This document shows positions 27,261-35,648 of a stretch of 64,000 bases of DNA, piece after piece. Within the stretch, counting starts at the first letter, position 1, and each line of letters begins with the position of its first letter. Source of the stretch: Halobellus limi (lineage in GTDB: Archaea > Halobacteriota > Halobacteria > Halobacteriales > Haloferacaceae). The stretch is from positions 1,054,001 through 1,118,000 of the forward strand of contig NZ_CP031311.1 in NCBI RefSeq assembly GCF_004799685.1. Reading direction: 5' to 3'. The notes below the pieces were generated by a model. That model made no database searches. It was not told the DNA's origin and saw only the letters and a list, made by a program, of their open reading frames with translations. Made by a program: the position numbers and the translations under genes.

Positions 27261-27895
27261 GCGGGTACCTCCACGGACGGGCCCATCGTCGTCTTCACGT
27301 ACATCGAGTCGATGTTGAGCGGGCCCTTCTCCAGGCTCGCTTCGAGACGACGGACGATGACGTCGACGTTGTCCGCGATCTCGTCGGGGTCCATGTCCTG
27401 AGCACCCACGCGGGTGTGGAACGTCCGGCGATCGCGGGAGCGGAGTTGCACCGTGTTCTTCATCCTGTTCACTGTCTCGACGACGTCGTCGTCCGGCTGG
27501 AGCGGCGTCGGCATCTTACCGCGCGGACCGAGAACCGTCCCCAGGAAGCGGCCGATGTCCTGCATCATGCTGGCTTCGGCCACGAAGAAGTCGGTCTCGT
27601 CGGCGAGGTCTTTTGCCGCGTCGGTGTCGTCTCCGAGCTCTTCGAGGTCGTCGCCGTCCAGAACCTGGTCGGCGGCCTCCTCGGCTCGGAGCGCGGTCTC
27701 ACCGCTCGCGAAGACGACGATCTGTGTCTCCTGCCCGGTTCCGGCCGGCAGGACGACAGACTCGTCGACACGTTTCGATGGATCGTTTAGGTCGAGATCG
27801 CGCAGGTTGACGGCGAGGTCGACCGTCTCGCGGAAGTTCCGCGGCGGCGCCTCGTCGAGTGCGCGAGCGACTGCGTCAACTATCGTATCTGCCAT
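27257..27895 (-). CDS. rpl1: Ribosomal protein L1
   Basis: A 212-residue L1-stalk protein that also represses its own operon by binding a leader that mimics 23S r[63 protein letters not shown] are diagnostic. The start ATG at 27895 follows a strong GGAGGTGA ribosome-binding site. A hairpin that overlaps this region lies just upstream (27905-27931). Confidence 0.97.
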   Translation of the reverse strand: MADTIVDAVARALDEAPPRNFRETVDLAVNLRDLDLNDPSKRVDESVVLPAGTGQETQIVVFASGETALRAEEAADQVLDGDDLEELGDDTDAAKDLADETDFFVAEASMMQDIGRFLGTVLGPRGKMPTPLQPDDDVVETVNRMKNTVQLRSRDRRTFHTRVGAQDMDPDEIADNVDVIVRRLEASLEKGPLNIDSMYVKTTMGPSVEVPA

Positions 27896-27904
27896 TATTC
27901 ACCT

Positions 27905-27931
27905 CCGTAGTACGCAGGATTGCTCCTACGG
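27905..27931 (-). promoter_or_regulatory. Hairpin in rpl1 leader, candidate L1 autoregulation site
   Basis: On the minus strand CCGTAG (27931-27926) pairs with CTACGG (27910-27905); within it GGA and TCC close a GCAA tetraloop, leaving a one-sided bulge TGCGTA between the two helices. Two short helices split by an asymmetric loop is the general plan of L1 binding sites. The 3' arm abuts the ribosome-binding site, so bound L1 could block initiation. In Halobacterium such a site is known in the untranslated leader of this operon. Confidence 0.6.
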
Positions 27932-28104
27932 GTCAGTGAAACAGGCGTCTGCCTGTCTCGTCGGATCGAACGGGGATGGCGGCCTTAAGTCCGTCGAAGC
28001 AGTCTCCCCGTACCGCCCGATTTCGGCCCCGAGACGCCCGATCCGTGGGAACTGTCGGCACGGTCCGGACCGCGGAAACCGATCCCCTTCGAGCGATCAC
28101 GAAC

Positions 28105-28188
28105 TATAGTAGCGTTTGCAAGTCTTTCCTCACTCGATCGCACGACGGTATGCGGTCGGATGAGTAATCAGTTGCAAACGCTACTATA
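28105..28188. mobile_element. 84-bp palindromic MITE-like element between rpl11 and rpl1
   Basis: TATAGTAGCGTTTGCAA (28105-28121) and TTGCAAACGCTACTATA (28172-28188) form a perfect 17-bp terminal inverted repeat. The inside (28122-28171) is also imperfectly palindromic (about 14 of 21 bases), so the whole element can fold into one long hairpin. Flanks are ...GAAC and ACCG..., giving at best an AC duplication; alternatively the outer TA pairs are a TA target duplication, as made by IS630-type transposases. No open reading frame. The rest of 27932-28313 holds nothing else I can support. Confidence 0.8.
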
Positions 28189-28313
28189 ACCGTCGACGAT
28201 CGAGACCGGCGTCGCGACTCTCGGTCACGTTCGAACGCGTCGAGGTCCCGTCGAGAGCGACGGTCCCTCGAACGAGGAAGTGAGAAGTCTCGGTCGTTCC
28301 CGCGGTGTCCGGA

Positions 28314-28790
28314 CTACTCCGCGAAGACGTCGTCGTACTCGCCGTCGTCCATCCGCTCTTTGAACTCGCGCGGGTCGTTGCCCTCGATCGTGACGCCGAG
28401 GGAGGTGCAGGTGCCGACGACCTCCTTCGCGGCGTTGAACGAGTCGTAGGAGAGCAGGTCCGAGGACTTCTGCTCTGCGATCTTCTTCACCTGCTCGACG
28501 GTCAGATCGGCGACGAAGTTCTTCTGGGGTTCGCCCGATCCGGTCTCGAAGCCGGCCTCGTCCTTGACGAGTTCGGCCGTCGGCGGGACGCCGACCGAGA
28601 TCGAGAAGGAGCCGTCGTCGTCGTACTCGACGGTGACGGGGACTTCCATCCCGTCGAACGCGGCGGTCTCGTCGTTGATCTGCTGTACGACGTCCTGCAC
28701 GTTCACGGGAGTCGGTCCGAGTTCCGGACCGAGCGGCGGACCGGGGTTCGCCTCCCCGCCGGGAACGAGTACTTCGATAGTTCCAGCCAT
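28314..28790 (-). CDS. rpl11: Ribosomal protein L11
   Basis: A 158-residue L11 that, with L10-L12, forms the GTPase-associated centre. N-terminal MAGTIEVLVPGGEANPGPPL, GPELGPTPVNVQDVVQQIND; C-terminal rRNA-binding domain with AEQKSSDLLSYDSFNAAKEV and a GTCTSLGVTIEGNDPREF end. It is separated from rpl1 by 418 bp, so it has its own transcription unit or a long intervening leader. Confidence 0.97.
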   Translation of the reverse strand: MAGTIEVLVPGGEANPGPPLGPELGPTPVNVQDVVQQINDETAAFDGMEVPVTVEYDDDGSFSISVGVPPTAELVKDEAGFETGSGEPQKNFVADLTVEQVKKIAEQKSSDLLSYDSFNAAKEVVGTCTSLGVTIEGNDPREFKERMDDGEYDDVFAE

Positions 28791-28955
28791 ACCTCACAAC
28801 ACCCTGCGGCGACTTTTAACGGTTTTCTTTCGGCCGAACGGCCGTGTGAGGGTGCGACACGGTGTTCGCTACGGGTCCGTGGGACCCGCTGCCCGCCCGA
28901 CGAGAGACGTCTTCTCTCGACCGGCTCATACCGTCGGACGTACGTCCGCGGCGTA

Positions 28956-30014
28956 TCACAGTTCCAGCCCGAACGGCGCGGCGTCGCCGGCGCGGGCCGC
29001 GACCGAGCCGAGCAGGTCCGCGACGGCGTCGAGGTCGGTCGTGTCGATCACCTCGACGGGAGTGTGCATGTAGCGGTTCGGCACCCCGAGGTTCAGCGCG
29101 GGGATGCCGCTGCGGGCGGTGTAGAACGCGTCGGCGTCGGTGCCGGTCCGCGTGCCGGTCGCCTGCAACTGCACGTCGATGTCGGCCGCCTCGGCCGAGT
29201 CGCGCGCGAGTTCGACGAGCGACGGGTGGTTCGCGCTGCCGCGTGAGACGACCGGGCCGCCGCCGAGTTCGACGGGGCCGGTGCGCTTGCCCGGGACGTC
29301 GGGGTTGTCGGTGGCGTGGGTCACGTCGACGGCGACGGCCGCGTCGGGATCGAGGCCGAACCCGACCATCTTCGCGCCCTGGACGCCGACCTCCTCCTGG
29401 ACCGTACTCACCGCATACACCGTGGCGTCGACGTCCGCCTCGACGGCCGCGCGGAGCCCCTCGGCGGCCGACCAGATCCCCACGCGGTTGTCCATCCCCC
29501 GGGCGGCCAGTCGGGTCCCGTGCAGCGGCCGCACGCGGGTCTCGACGGTCACCGGGTCCCCGACCTCGACGAGATCCTCGGCCTCCTCGCCGTCCTCGAC
29601 GCCGACGTCGACGAACTGCTCGTCGATGTCGTCGTAGGACTCGTCCTCGCGGTCGCGCAGGTGGATCGCCGTCTGCCCGACGACGCCCGCGACCGGGGTC
29701 TCGGCGTGCACGGTCACGTGCTGGCCCTTCGAGACCGTCCGGTCGGCGCCGCCGATCGGGCCGATCCGAAGGAAGCCCTCCTCGGTTATATCGCGGACGA
29801 TGAATCCGATCTCGTCGGCGTGACCGGTGAAGGCGATCGAGACGTCCGTGCTCCCCTCGTGGACCGCGACGGCGTTGCCGTAGTCGTCCGTCCACACGTC
29901 GTCGGCGAAGTCGCGAACGTAGTCGAGCCACACCCGCTGGCCGACGGCCTCGAAGCCCGAGGGGCTGGGCGTCGTCAGGAGGTCCGTCAGAAACGCGCGT
30001 CTGTCGTCGTCCAT
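28956..30014 (-). CDS. M42 family metallopeptidase (tetrahedral aminopeptidase type)
   Basis: A 352-residue zinc/cobalt aminopeptidase of the TET/M42 family. The metal ligands and catalytic acids are visible: GHADEIGFIV, RGMDNRVGIWSA, TVQEEVGVQGAK, DVTHATDNPDVP and RYMHTPVEVI. The family removes N-terminal residues from peptides in large tetrahedral complexes. The ATG at 30014 (MDDDRRAFLTDLLTTPSPSG) is chosen over upstream in-frame starts because the homologous sequence begins there. Confidence 0.93.
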   Translation of the reverse strand: MDDDRRAFLTDLLTTPSPSGFEAVGQRVWLDYVRDFADDVWTDDYGNAVAVHEGSTDVSIAFTGHADEIGFIVRDITEEGFLRIGPIGGADRTVSKGQHVTVHAETPVAGVVGQTAIHLRDREDESYDDIDEQFVDVGVEDGEEAEDLVEVGDPVTVETRVRPLHGTRLAARGMDNRVGIWSAAEGLRAAVEADVDATVYAVSTVQEEVGVQGAKMVGFGLDPDAAVAVDVTHATDNPDVPGKRTGPVELGGGPVVSRGSANHPSLVELARDSAEAADIDVQLQATGTRTGTDADAFYTARSGIPALNLGVPNRYMHTPVEVIDTTDLDAVADLLGSVAARAGDAAPFGLEL

Positions 30015-30135
30015 ACTCACGCTCTGACTGGGTGGTACCTGAAAGCACCGACTGACAGGCGCTAGACATTCCGGCGGCTCCGCCGAGCGGACGTCCGCAA
30101 CCGTTATGATTCCTGTCGGCGTATCGAGAGGTGTT

Positions 30136-30450
30136 GTGACCGAGTTCACCTTCTTCGAGATCCACCTCCACGACGGCCTCAGTTTCAGCGCGACGAACAC
30201 CGCCCCGGCGATCGGCGGGTCCGGCGAGGGCGCATCCGACGGCGGGACCGAACAGAGCGAAGCGGGCTCCGTCGCCGACGAGGGCGGTTCGACCGACGAC
30301 GGCTCGCCTGCCGGCGGCCGTTCCGGACAGGTCCGGATCGGGGCGGTCGTCGCGCTCGTGCTCCTCGTCGCGCTCGCGGCCGCGGCGAAGTACCTCCGCG
30401 GCGGCGACGACGCAGAACTGACGGAGCTCGACGACTTCGCCGAGGAGTAA
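30136..30450 (+). CDS. Single-helix membrane protein, unknown
   Basis: A 104-residue protein from a GTG start (30136). A short beta-like N-terminus (TEFTFFEIHLHDGLSFSATN) is followed by about 40 residues of Gly/Ser/Asp low complexity and one transmembrane helix (IGAVVALVLLVALAAAAKYL, about 75-94) before an acidic tail. Not recognised. It precedes mvk by 80 bp on the same strand. Confidence 0.7.
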   Translation: MTEFTFFEIHLHDGLSFSATNTAPAIGGSGEGASDGGTEQSEAGSVADEGGSTDDGSPAGGRSGQVRIGAVVALVLLVALAAAAKYLRGGDDAELTELDDFAEE

Positions 30451-30532
30451 CGCGAGGGGACCGACCCTCCGGAGCTCCCGGCCCCCGATTTCAGTCGGAT
30501 AGCTTAAGCGCCGCCCACGGTATGCCTCCCGT

Positions 30533-31585
30533 ATGACCGTCTCAAGCGCCCCCGGGAAGGTGTACCTCTTCGGGGAGCACGCGGTCGTCTACGGCGAGCC
30601 GGCGGTCCCCTGCGCCATCGAGCGCCGGGCCACCGTCGCCGTCGACGCCCGCGAGGACGACCACATCAGGGTCGAGGCCCGGGATCTGAGCCTCGACGGC
30701 TTCACCGTCGAGTACGCCGGCGACACCGACGACCGGCCCGACGTCGACGTCCCGTCTGGACTCGTCGACGCCGCGATGGGGTACATCGACGCCGCGGTCG
30801 AACAGGCCCGCGACGCCGCCGACGCGCCCGACGCCGGCTTCGACATCCGCGTCGAGAGCGAGATCCCCCTGGGAGCGGGGCTCGGCTCCTCGGCGGCCGT
30901 CGTCGTCGCCGGCATCGACGCCGCCACGCGGGAACTCGGCGTCGAACTGTCGTCCGAAGAACTTGCCGACCGAGCCTACCGCGCGGAGTACGACGTCCAG
31001 GACGGTCAGGCCTCGCGCGCGGACACGTTCTGCTCGGCGATGGGCGGCGCGGTGAGAGTCGAGGGCGACGACTGCCGCCGGATCGACGCGCCGAACCTCC
31101 CCTTCGTCGTCGGCTTCGACGGCGGCGCGGGCGACACGGGCGAACTCGTCGCCGGCGTCCGCTCGCTCCGCGAGGAGTACGGCTTCGCCGCCGACACCGT
31201 CGAGAGCATCGGCGACATCGTCAGGGAGGGGGAGTCGCTGCTCGCGGCGGCCGACCCCGCGTCCGATCCCGAGCCGGAACTCCTGGCCGACCTCGGCCGA
31301 CTGATGGACTTCGATCACGGCCTGCTCGAAGCGCTCGGCGTCTCCTCGCGCACGCTCGACAACATGGTGTGGGCCGCCCGCGAGGCCGGCGCCCACGGCG
31401 CGAAACTCACCGGCGCGGGCGGCGGCGGCTGCATCGTCGCGCTCGACGAGACGCCCGAGACGCGGACGGCGCTGCGGTACACGGCGGAGTGCCGCGACGC
31501 CTTCCGCGCGGAACTGGATCGGGAGGGCGTCCGGGCGGAAAAGGCACCGAACGCGACGAGCGCCCCGAACGCGGAGGCGGAGTGA
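30533..31585 (+). CDS. mvk: Mevalonate kinase
   Basis: A 350-residue GHMP-family kinase that phosphorylates mevalonate in isoprenoid (archaeal lipid) synthesis. APGKVYLFGEHAVVYGEPAV is motif 1, the ATP loop is IPLGAGLGSSAAVVVAGIDA, and KLTGAGGGGCIVAL is motif 3. The next gene, ipk, starts 1 base after the stop, so the two form an operon of the archaeal mevalonate route. Confidence 0.97.
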   Translation: MTVSSAPGKVYLFGEHAVVYGEPAVPCAIERRATVAVDAREDDHIRVEARDLSLDGFTVEYAGDTDDRPDVDVPSGLVDAAMGYIDAAVEQARDAADAPDAGFDIRVESEIPLGAGLGSSAAVVVAGIDAATRELGVELSSEELADRAYRAEYDVQDGQASRADTFCSAMGGAVRVEGDDCRRIDAPNLPFVVGFDGGAGDTGELVAGVRSLREEYGFAADTVESIGDIVREGESLLAAADPASDPEPELLADLGRLMDFDHGLLEALGVSSRTLDNMVWAAREAGAHGAKLTGAGGGGCIVALDETPETRTALRYTAECRDAFRAELDREGVRAEKAPNATSAPNAEAE

Positions 31586-31586
31586 C

Positions 31587-32324
31587 GTGACGGTCGTCCT
31601 CAAACTCGGCGGGAGCGTCGTCACCGACAAGGAGACGCCCGAGACCGTCGACGACGACGCGCTCGATCGGGCCGTCGAAACGATCGCCGACGCCGACGAG
31701 TCGTCGCTGGCGCTCGTGCACGGCGCGGGGAGCTTCGGGCACCACTACGCGGACAAACACGGCGTGACTCCGACGGAGGGGAGCCACGACGCCGAGGGCG
31801 TCTGGGCGATCCACGACTCGATGCGCCGGCTCAACGACGAGGTGGTCGGTCGGCTCCAGGCCGCCGGCGTGCCGGCGCTCCCGGTCCACCCGCTCTCTGT
31901 GGGCGCGCGGGACGCCGAGTCGACGCTCTCGTTCGCGCTCGACTCCACGGCGACGATGCTTTCGGAGGGCTTCGTCCCCGTCCTCCACGGCGACGTCATC
32001 GCGCAGGCGGGCGCCGGTGCGACGATCATCAGCGGCGACGAGATCGTCGCCCACCTCGCCCGCGGCCTCGACGCCGACCGCGTCGGCCTCTGTTCGACCG
32101 TCGACGGCGTCTACGACGCCGACGGCGACGTGATCCCCGAGATCACCGACTTCGCGGAGGTCGCCGACGCCCTCGGCGGCTCCGAGGCGACGGACGTGAC
32201 CGGCGGGATGGCGGCGAAAGTACGGGCGCTCCTGGCGCTCGGCGCGCCGGCGCATATCTTCGGTCCCGACGCCCTGTCGGCGTTCCTGGCCGGCGAACCG
32301 GCCGGAACGCGCGTCAGCGGGTAG
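31587..32324 (+). CDS. ipk: Isopentenyl phosphate kinase
   Basis: A 245-residue amino-acid-kinase-fold enzyme that converts isopentenyl phosphate to IPP in the alternative archaeal mevalonate pathway. VVLKLGGSVVTDKETPETVD, LVHGAGSFGHHYADKHGV (active-site His in the SFGHH stretch), ISGDEIVAHLARGLDADRVG and VTGGMAAKVRALLALG are present. Starts at GTG (31587). Confidence 0.97.
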   Translation: MTVVLKLGGSVVTDKETPETVDDDALDRAVETIADADESSLALVHGAGSFGHHYADKHGVTPTEGSHDAEGVWAIHDSMRRLNDEVVGRLQAAGVPALPVHPLSVGARDAESTLSFALDSTATMLSEGFVPVLHGDVIAQAGAGATIISGDEIVAHLARGLDADRVGLCSTVDGVYDADGDVIPEITDFAEVADALGGSEATDVTGGMAAKVRALLALGAPAHIFGPDALSAFLAGEPAGTRVSG

Positions 32325-32513
32325 TCCCGCCAGCACTCGTCGCGGCCGTTGCCATCCGGAAGTCGACTTTCGGATCGAGGCAGGTTGGAGTGAGTCCCAC
32401 TGACCCCGGCCTGCGATCGGGTCGCAGGAGGCTATTGAGGATACGTAGTCCCTGGGAGCGATTAATATAGGAAATATATCATTTTATCCGGCCAGTCGTC
32501 GTTATCCCAGGTG

Positions 32514-32858
32514 ATGTCCCAGCCACCCGCCGAGACGCGCGTCGTCGTCCGCCGCCCGATGAACGACCACGACACGGTCACCGTGGAGGTGTGTGCGACG
32601 AACGAGACGCGACACCTCGTGGAGTACGCCTCTCCGGAACTCCGACGGACGCTCTCCGACCTCCCGGCCGGAGCGGCGGTCCCGCTCGGGATGTCGCGGG
32701 TCGGCGTGCGCTCGAACGTCTGGCGCGCCACGTCCGTATCCGGAGCCGACCGAGCGCCTGTTCGCGAGGCCGACGACGCCCGGGACGGTCCTCACCAGTC
32801 GCGAACACGCGTCACGGACCGAGGTACGCCGTCCGTTTCGGCGTCCAGATCCAGGTAG
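32514..32858 (+). CDS. Small haloarchaeal protein, unknown
   Basis: A 114-residue protein. Residues 1-75 look well conserved in style (RVVVRRPMNDHDTVTVEV, LVEYASPELRRTLSDLPAGA, LGMSRVGVRSNVWRATSV), resembling a haloarchaeal family of about 80 residues. After TSV the sequence turns into Arg/Asp/Ser low complexity, so the 3' part may be a run-on after a lost stop or frame change. A TATA box (TTAATATAG) is at about 32461-32470, about 45 bases upstream. Confidence 0.5.
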   Translation: MSQPPAETRVVVRRPMNDHDTVTVEVCATNETRHLVEYASPELRRTLSDLPAGAAVPLGMSRVGVRSNVWRATSVSGADRAPVREADDARDGPHQSRTRVTDRGTPSVSASRSR

Positions 32859-33010
32859 CCGGAAGACGCTCCGCGCCGATCCGTCGCGAGTTTCGACCCT
32901 CCGGACCGGCACTGTTCTGATGAGAGCGCGGGAACTGGAACCGAAGCTCGGATCTCAGAAGTTCGACTCCCCACCGCTGTCGCTCCGTCGTTTCTCGCTG
33001 GAAAGACAGG

Positions 33011-34336
33011 CTACAGCTCCCCCGCCCTGAGTTTCGAGAGGTACTCCGAGGGGGTGATCACCTCGATCCCGTCGGTGTCGGCGACGAGGTCCACCGTGGC
33101 CTCGAAGTCCGCTTTCGAGATCCGCCCCTCCGCGTTCAGCGCGTGGTACATAATCGGGACGACGAGTCCGTATCTGGCGGCCCGATCGATCGCCTGGCAG
33201 ACCGACTCGAACCGGTCGCCGTCGGTGCGACCGAGCAACAGCGGCGAGGAGACGCGCGGACTGTACTGACCGCGCTCGACCTTGAACGCGAGCCTGTGAT
33301 AGTCGGCGACGACCTCCAGCGCCGCGTCGTCTACGGCCCCGTAGGGGTAGATCATCGTCTCCGCTCCCCGATCGAACCCGTGGTCGTAGAGCCACGATTT
33401 GTACGCTGCGAGGGTGTCGTCGAGCCGATCGAGACCCATCTCCGGAAGCGCTCGGTCGAACTGCGGATGGCTGCAGAACTCCCACCCCGCCGCCGCCATC
33501 TCGTCCATCCGGTCGAGCGACAGGTAGCCCGAGTGGCCGAGGTGTCGCTTGATGACCCCGACGCACCCGGCGAACCCGCGCTCTCGCATCGCCGGATACG
33601 CCACGGTGTAGGCGGACTCGGGGGCGTCGTCGAAGGTGAAAAGCACGTATCCGGTGTCGGCGGTCGGCACCGACCGGAGGTCGTCGACGAACACCCGGGA
33701 GGCGCCGTCGCCGACCCACGTCATCACGTCCATCCCGGTGACTCTCGTGAGGTCCGGGTCGCCGCCGACGGAGTGGACGCCGAGGTCGAGTCGGTGCCAG
33801 TCGCTTCGGTGCGGGGCCTCGACGACCTGCGTGAATCGGAGGAAGTCACCGTCTGCGTCCCGAAGCGTGAGCGCCACCTGGTACCACGCGTCGCTCGGAG
33901 CCTCCCACTTGGCGGCGAGGGAGAACCCCCGATTCGAGAAGTCCCGCGGCGCGTCGAACTCGCGGCAGGCGATCGCCTCGGACTCGGTCCGATCGGTCGA
34001 CAACCGGAGGGCCCGTTCGCCTCGGACCCGCTCCCCGGACTGGAGGCTCGCGTCGCCGCGGGAGGCCGACCACGAGCCGGCCGTCTCGAAGTCGGCGACC
34101 GGCGTTCCGACGTCGGCGCGGGCCGCTCTGAACTCGCCGTCCACCGTGAGCGACGACCTCGGGCGGGAGGTGGCGGTTCCGGTCGGCTCGACAGGTTCGG
34201 TCGCGCCGGTCGTAGAGCGCGGAGGCGCCGTGTCGGTCCGGCCGGTCGCGGTGCTCGACTCGTCGTCCCCGAGACAGCCGCCGGCGATCGAGGCGATTCC
34301 GACGCCGACGGTCGAGAGGAAGTGACGCCGGCGCAT
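33011..34336 (-). CDS. TAT-exported lipoprotein with polysaccharide deacetylase domain
   Basis: A 441-residue protein. The N-terminus MRRRHFLSTVGVGIASIAGG is a twin-arginine lipoprotein signal with lipobox AGGC at about residue 18-21, followed by a Thr/Ser/Pro linker. Residues about 65-215 form a beta-sandwich (concanavalin/CBM-like), and 240-430 a NodB/polysaccharide deacetylase fold: FTFDDAPESAYTVAYPAMRE (the usual TFDDG replaced by TFDDA) and the metal-ligand region AGWEFCSHPQFD. It would act on cell-surface sugar outside the membrane. It ends a four-gene polysaccharide cluster. Confidence 0.85.
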   Translation of the reverse strand: MRRRHFLSTVGVGIASIAGGCLGDDESSTATGRTDTAPPRSTTGATEPVEPTGTATSRPRSSLTVDGEFRAARADVGTPVADFETAGSWSASRGDASLQSGERVRGERALRLSTDRTESEAIACREFDAPRDFSNRGFSLAAKWEAPSDAWYQVALTLRDADGDFLRFTQVVEAPHRSDWHRLDLGVHSVGGDPDLTRVTGMDVMTWVGDGASRVFVDDLRSVPTADTGYVLFTFDDAPESAYTVAYPAMRERGFAGCVGVIKRHLGHSGYLSLDRMDEMAAAGWEFCSHPQFDRALPEMGLDRLDDTLAAYKSWLYDHGFDRGAETMIYPYGAVDDAALEVVADYHRLAFKVERGQYSPRVSSPLLLGRTDGDRFESVCQAIDRAARYGLVVPIMYHALNAEGRISKADFEATVDLVADTDGIEVITPSEYLSKLRAGEL

Positions 34337-34337
34337 G

Positions 34338-35642
34338 TCACTTCCCCCAGCTGCGGTTTCCGCGCAGGAGATCCGCGACCACTCGGAGGTAGACGTAGGT
34401 CCCCATCGGGAGCTGGAACAGCCGGACGGGCACGGAGACGAGCGCGCCCAGGAGCGCTCGCTTCCGTTCGCGTGCCACGGCGACCGCGATCACCGCGTAC
34501 GTCGATAGCTCGAACGCGAGCAGGCCGAAGAGCCACTCCAGGTCGACGATTTGTAACGCCAACAGTGCGACCGTCAACAGGAGCATCGACGGGTAGAGCC
34601 CGTCGACGAACTGCGCGAGCACGGCCCGTCCGTACGGGCGGCGACGGGGGTCGTCGCCGCCTCTGACGCGCGTCGAGAGGCGTCTGAAGTAGTACGCGCT
34701 CTGGAGGTACGCCGACCCCCACAGGTACGTCTGCCGCGGTAGCTCCCGGAGCGACGGTTCCGCCGTCCGCATCGAGACGCGATCGACCTGGACGTTCGTC
34801 AGGCCGCGGTGGGCGAACGCGAACCCGAGGAAGATGTCCTCGCTGTTCGTGAGGTTGTCCCCCAGCGACGCCTCGTAGCCGTCGAACACCTCGACCAGTC
34901 GTTCCCGGTCGTACAGGACGCCGCAGCCCGCCGGGAACAGCGCCGTCCCGAACAGTCGCATGTACGCCTCCTTGATGAACCCCTGTTCGACGCGGTAGAG
35001 GGTGTCGCGGTACCGCTCGACCGGCCATCGGCCGAGGTAGTACCGGAGCTTCGAGCCGGGCGTCTCCCACGACTCGATCTCCTCTTCGAGGGGCACACGG
35101 GCGGGGTCGTCCTCGCCGTACCGACCCCGAATCTCCGAGTCGAACACCGCCGCCTTGTCGGCTCGCGTCGACGGGCGCACGCGCCCGAACGCACACGCGA
35201 CGTCGTCGTCGCGCTCGTGCTCTCCGAGCAGCGCTTCGAGATACGTCTCGCTCTCCAGGTACGTGTCAGCGTCGAGGACGAAGAGCCGCTCCTCGGTGGC
35301 CGCCCGCGCGACTTCCTTGATGCTCGCGGTCTTCCCCCGCGGCGTCTCGTGGGTGCGGAGTTCGACGTCGAACGGGACCCCCGATCGGATCCCCTCGACG
35401 ACGTCGCCCGTCGAGTCGGTCGACCCGTCGTCGACGACGACCAGTCGGTCCGGCGGCACCGTCTGCGTCGCCAGCGAGACGATCGCGTACGGGATCGTTC
35501 GCTCCTCGTTCAACGCCGGGATGACGGCCACCACGTCCGGCTGTGCCCCCGTACTCACCGCGGCCGGGAGCGCCCCGTAGCGGAGCTTCGCGTAGCCACA
35601 CAGCATCGTCGACAGCCCGAGGATCGGCATCGGCGCGCCCAT
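34338..35642 (-). CDS. Family 2 glycosyltransferase with C-terminal membrane segments
   Basis: A 434-residue GT-A-fold GT2. VVAVIPALNEERTIPYAIVS (about residues 38-57), VVDDGSTDSTGDVVEG, the DxD-type FVLDADTYLESETYLE and the later SEDIFLGFAFAHRG are present; about residues 345-400 hold two hydrophobic helices (LYPSMLLLTVALLALQIVDL, LLAFELSTYAVIAVAVARER), as in processive synthases that anchor at the membrane. It is 1 bp from the deacetylase gene and 6 bp from the epimerase. Confidence 0.9.
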   Translation of the reverse strand: MGAPMPILGLSTMLCGYAKLRYGALPAAVSTGAQPDVVAVIPALNEERTIPYAIVSLATQTVPPDRLVVVDDGSTDSTGDVVEGIRSGVPFDVELRTHETPRGKTASIKEVARAATEERLFVLDADTYLESETYLEALLGEHERDDDVACAFGRVRPSTRADKAAVFDSEIRGRYGEDDPARVPLEEEIESWETPGSKLRYYLGRWPVERYRDTLYRVEQGFIKEAYMRLFGTALFPAGCGVLYDRERLVEVFDGYEASLGDNLTNSEDIFLGFAFAHRGLTNVQVDRVSMRTAEPSLRELPRQTYLWGSAYLQSAYYFRRLSTRVRGGDDPRRRPYGRAVLAQFVDGLYPSMLLLTVALLALQIVDLEWLFGLLAFELSTYAVIAVAVARERKRALLGALVSVPVRLFQLPMGTYVYLRVVADLLRGNRSWGK

Positions 35643-35648
35643 CGCCCG

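Noticed and set aside
28200-28313. Second inverted repeat or terminator behind rpl11
   Set aside because: Several short GC-rich palindromes can be drawn, but none is long or accompanied by a T-tract.
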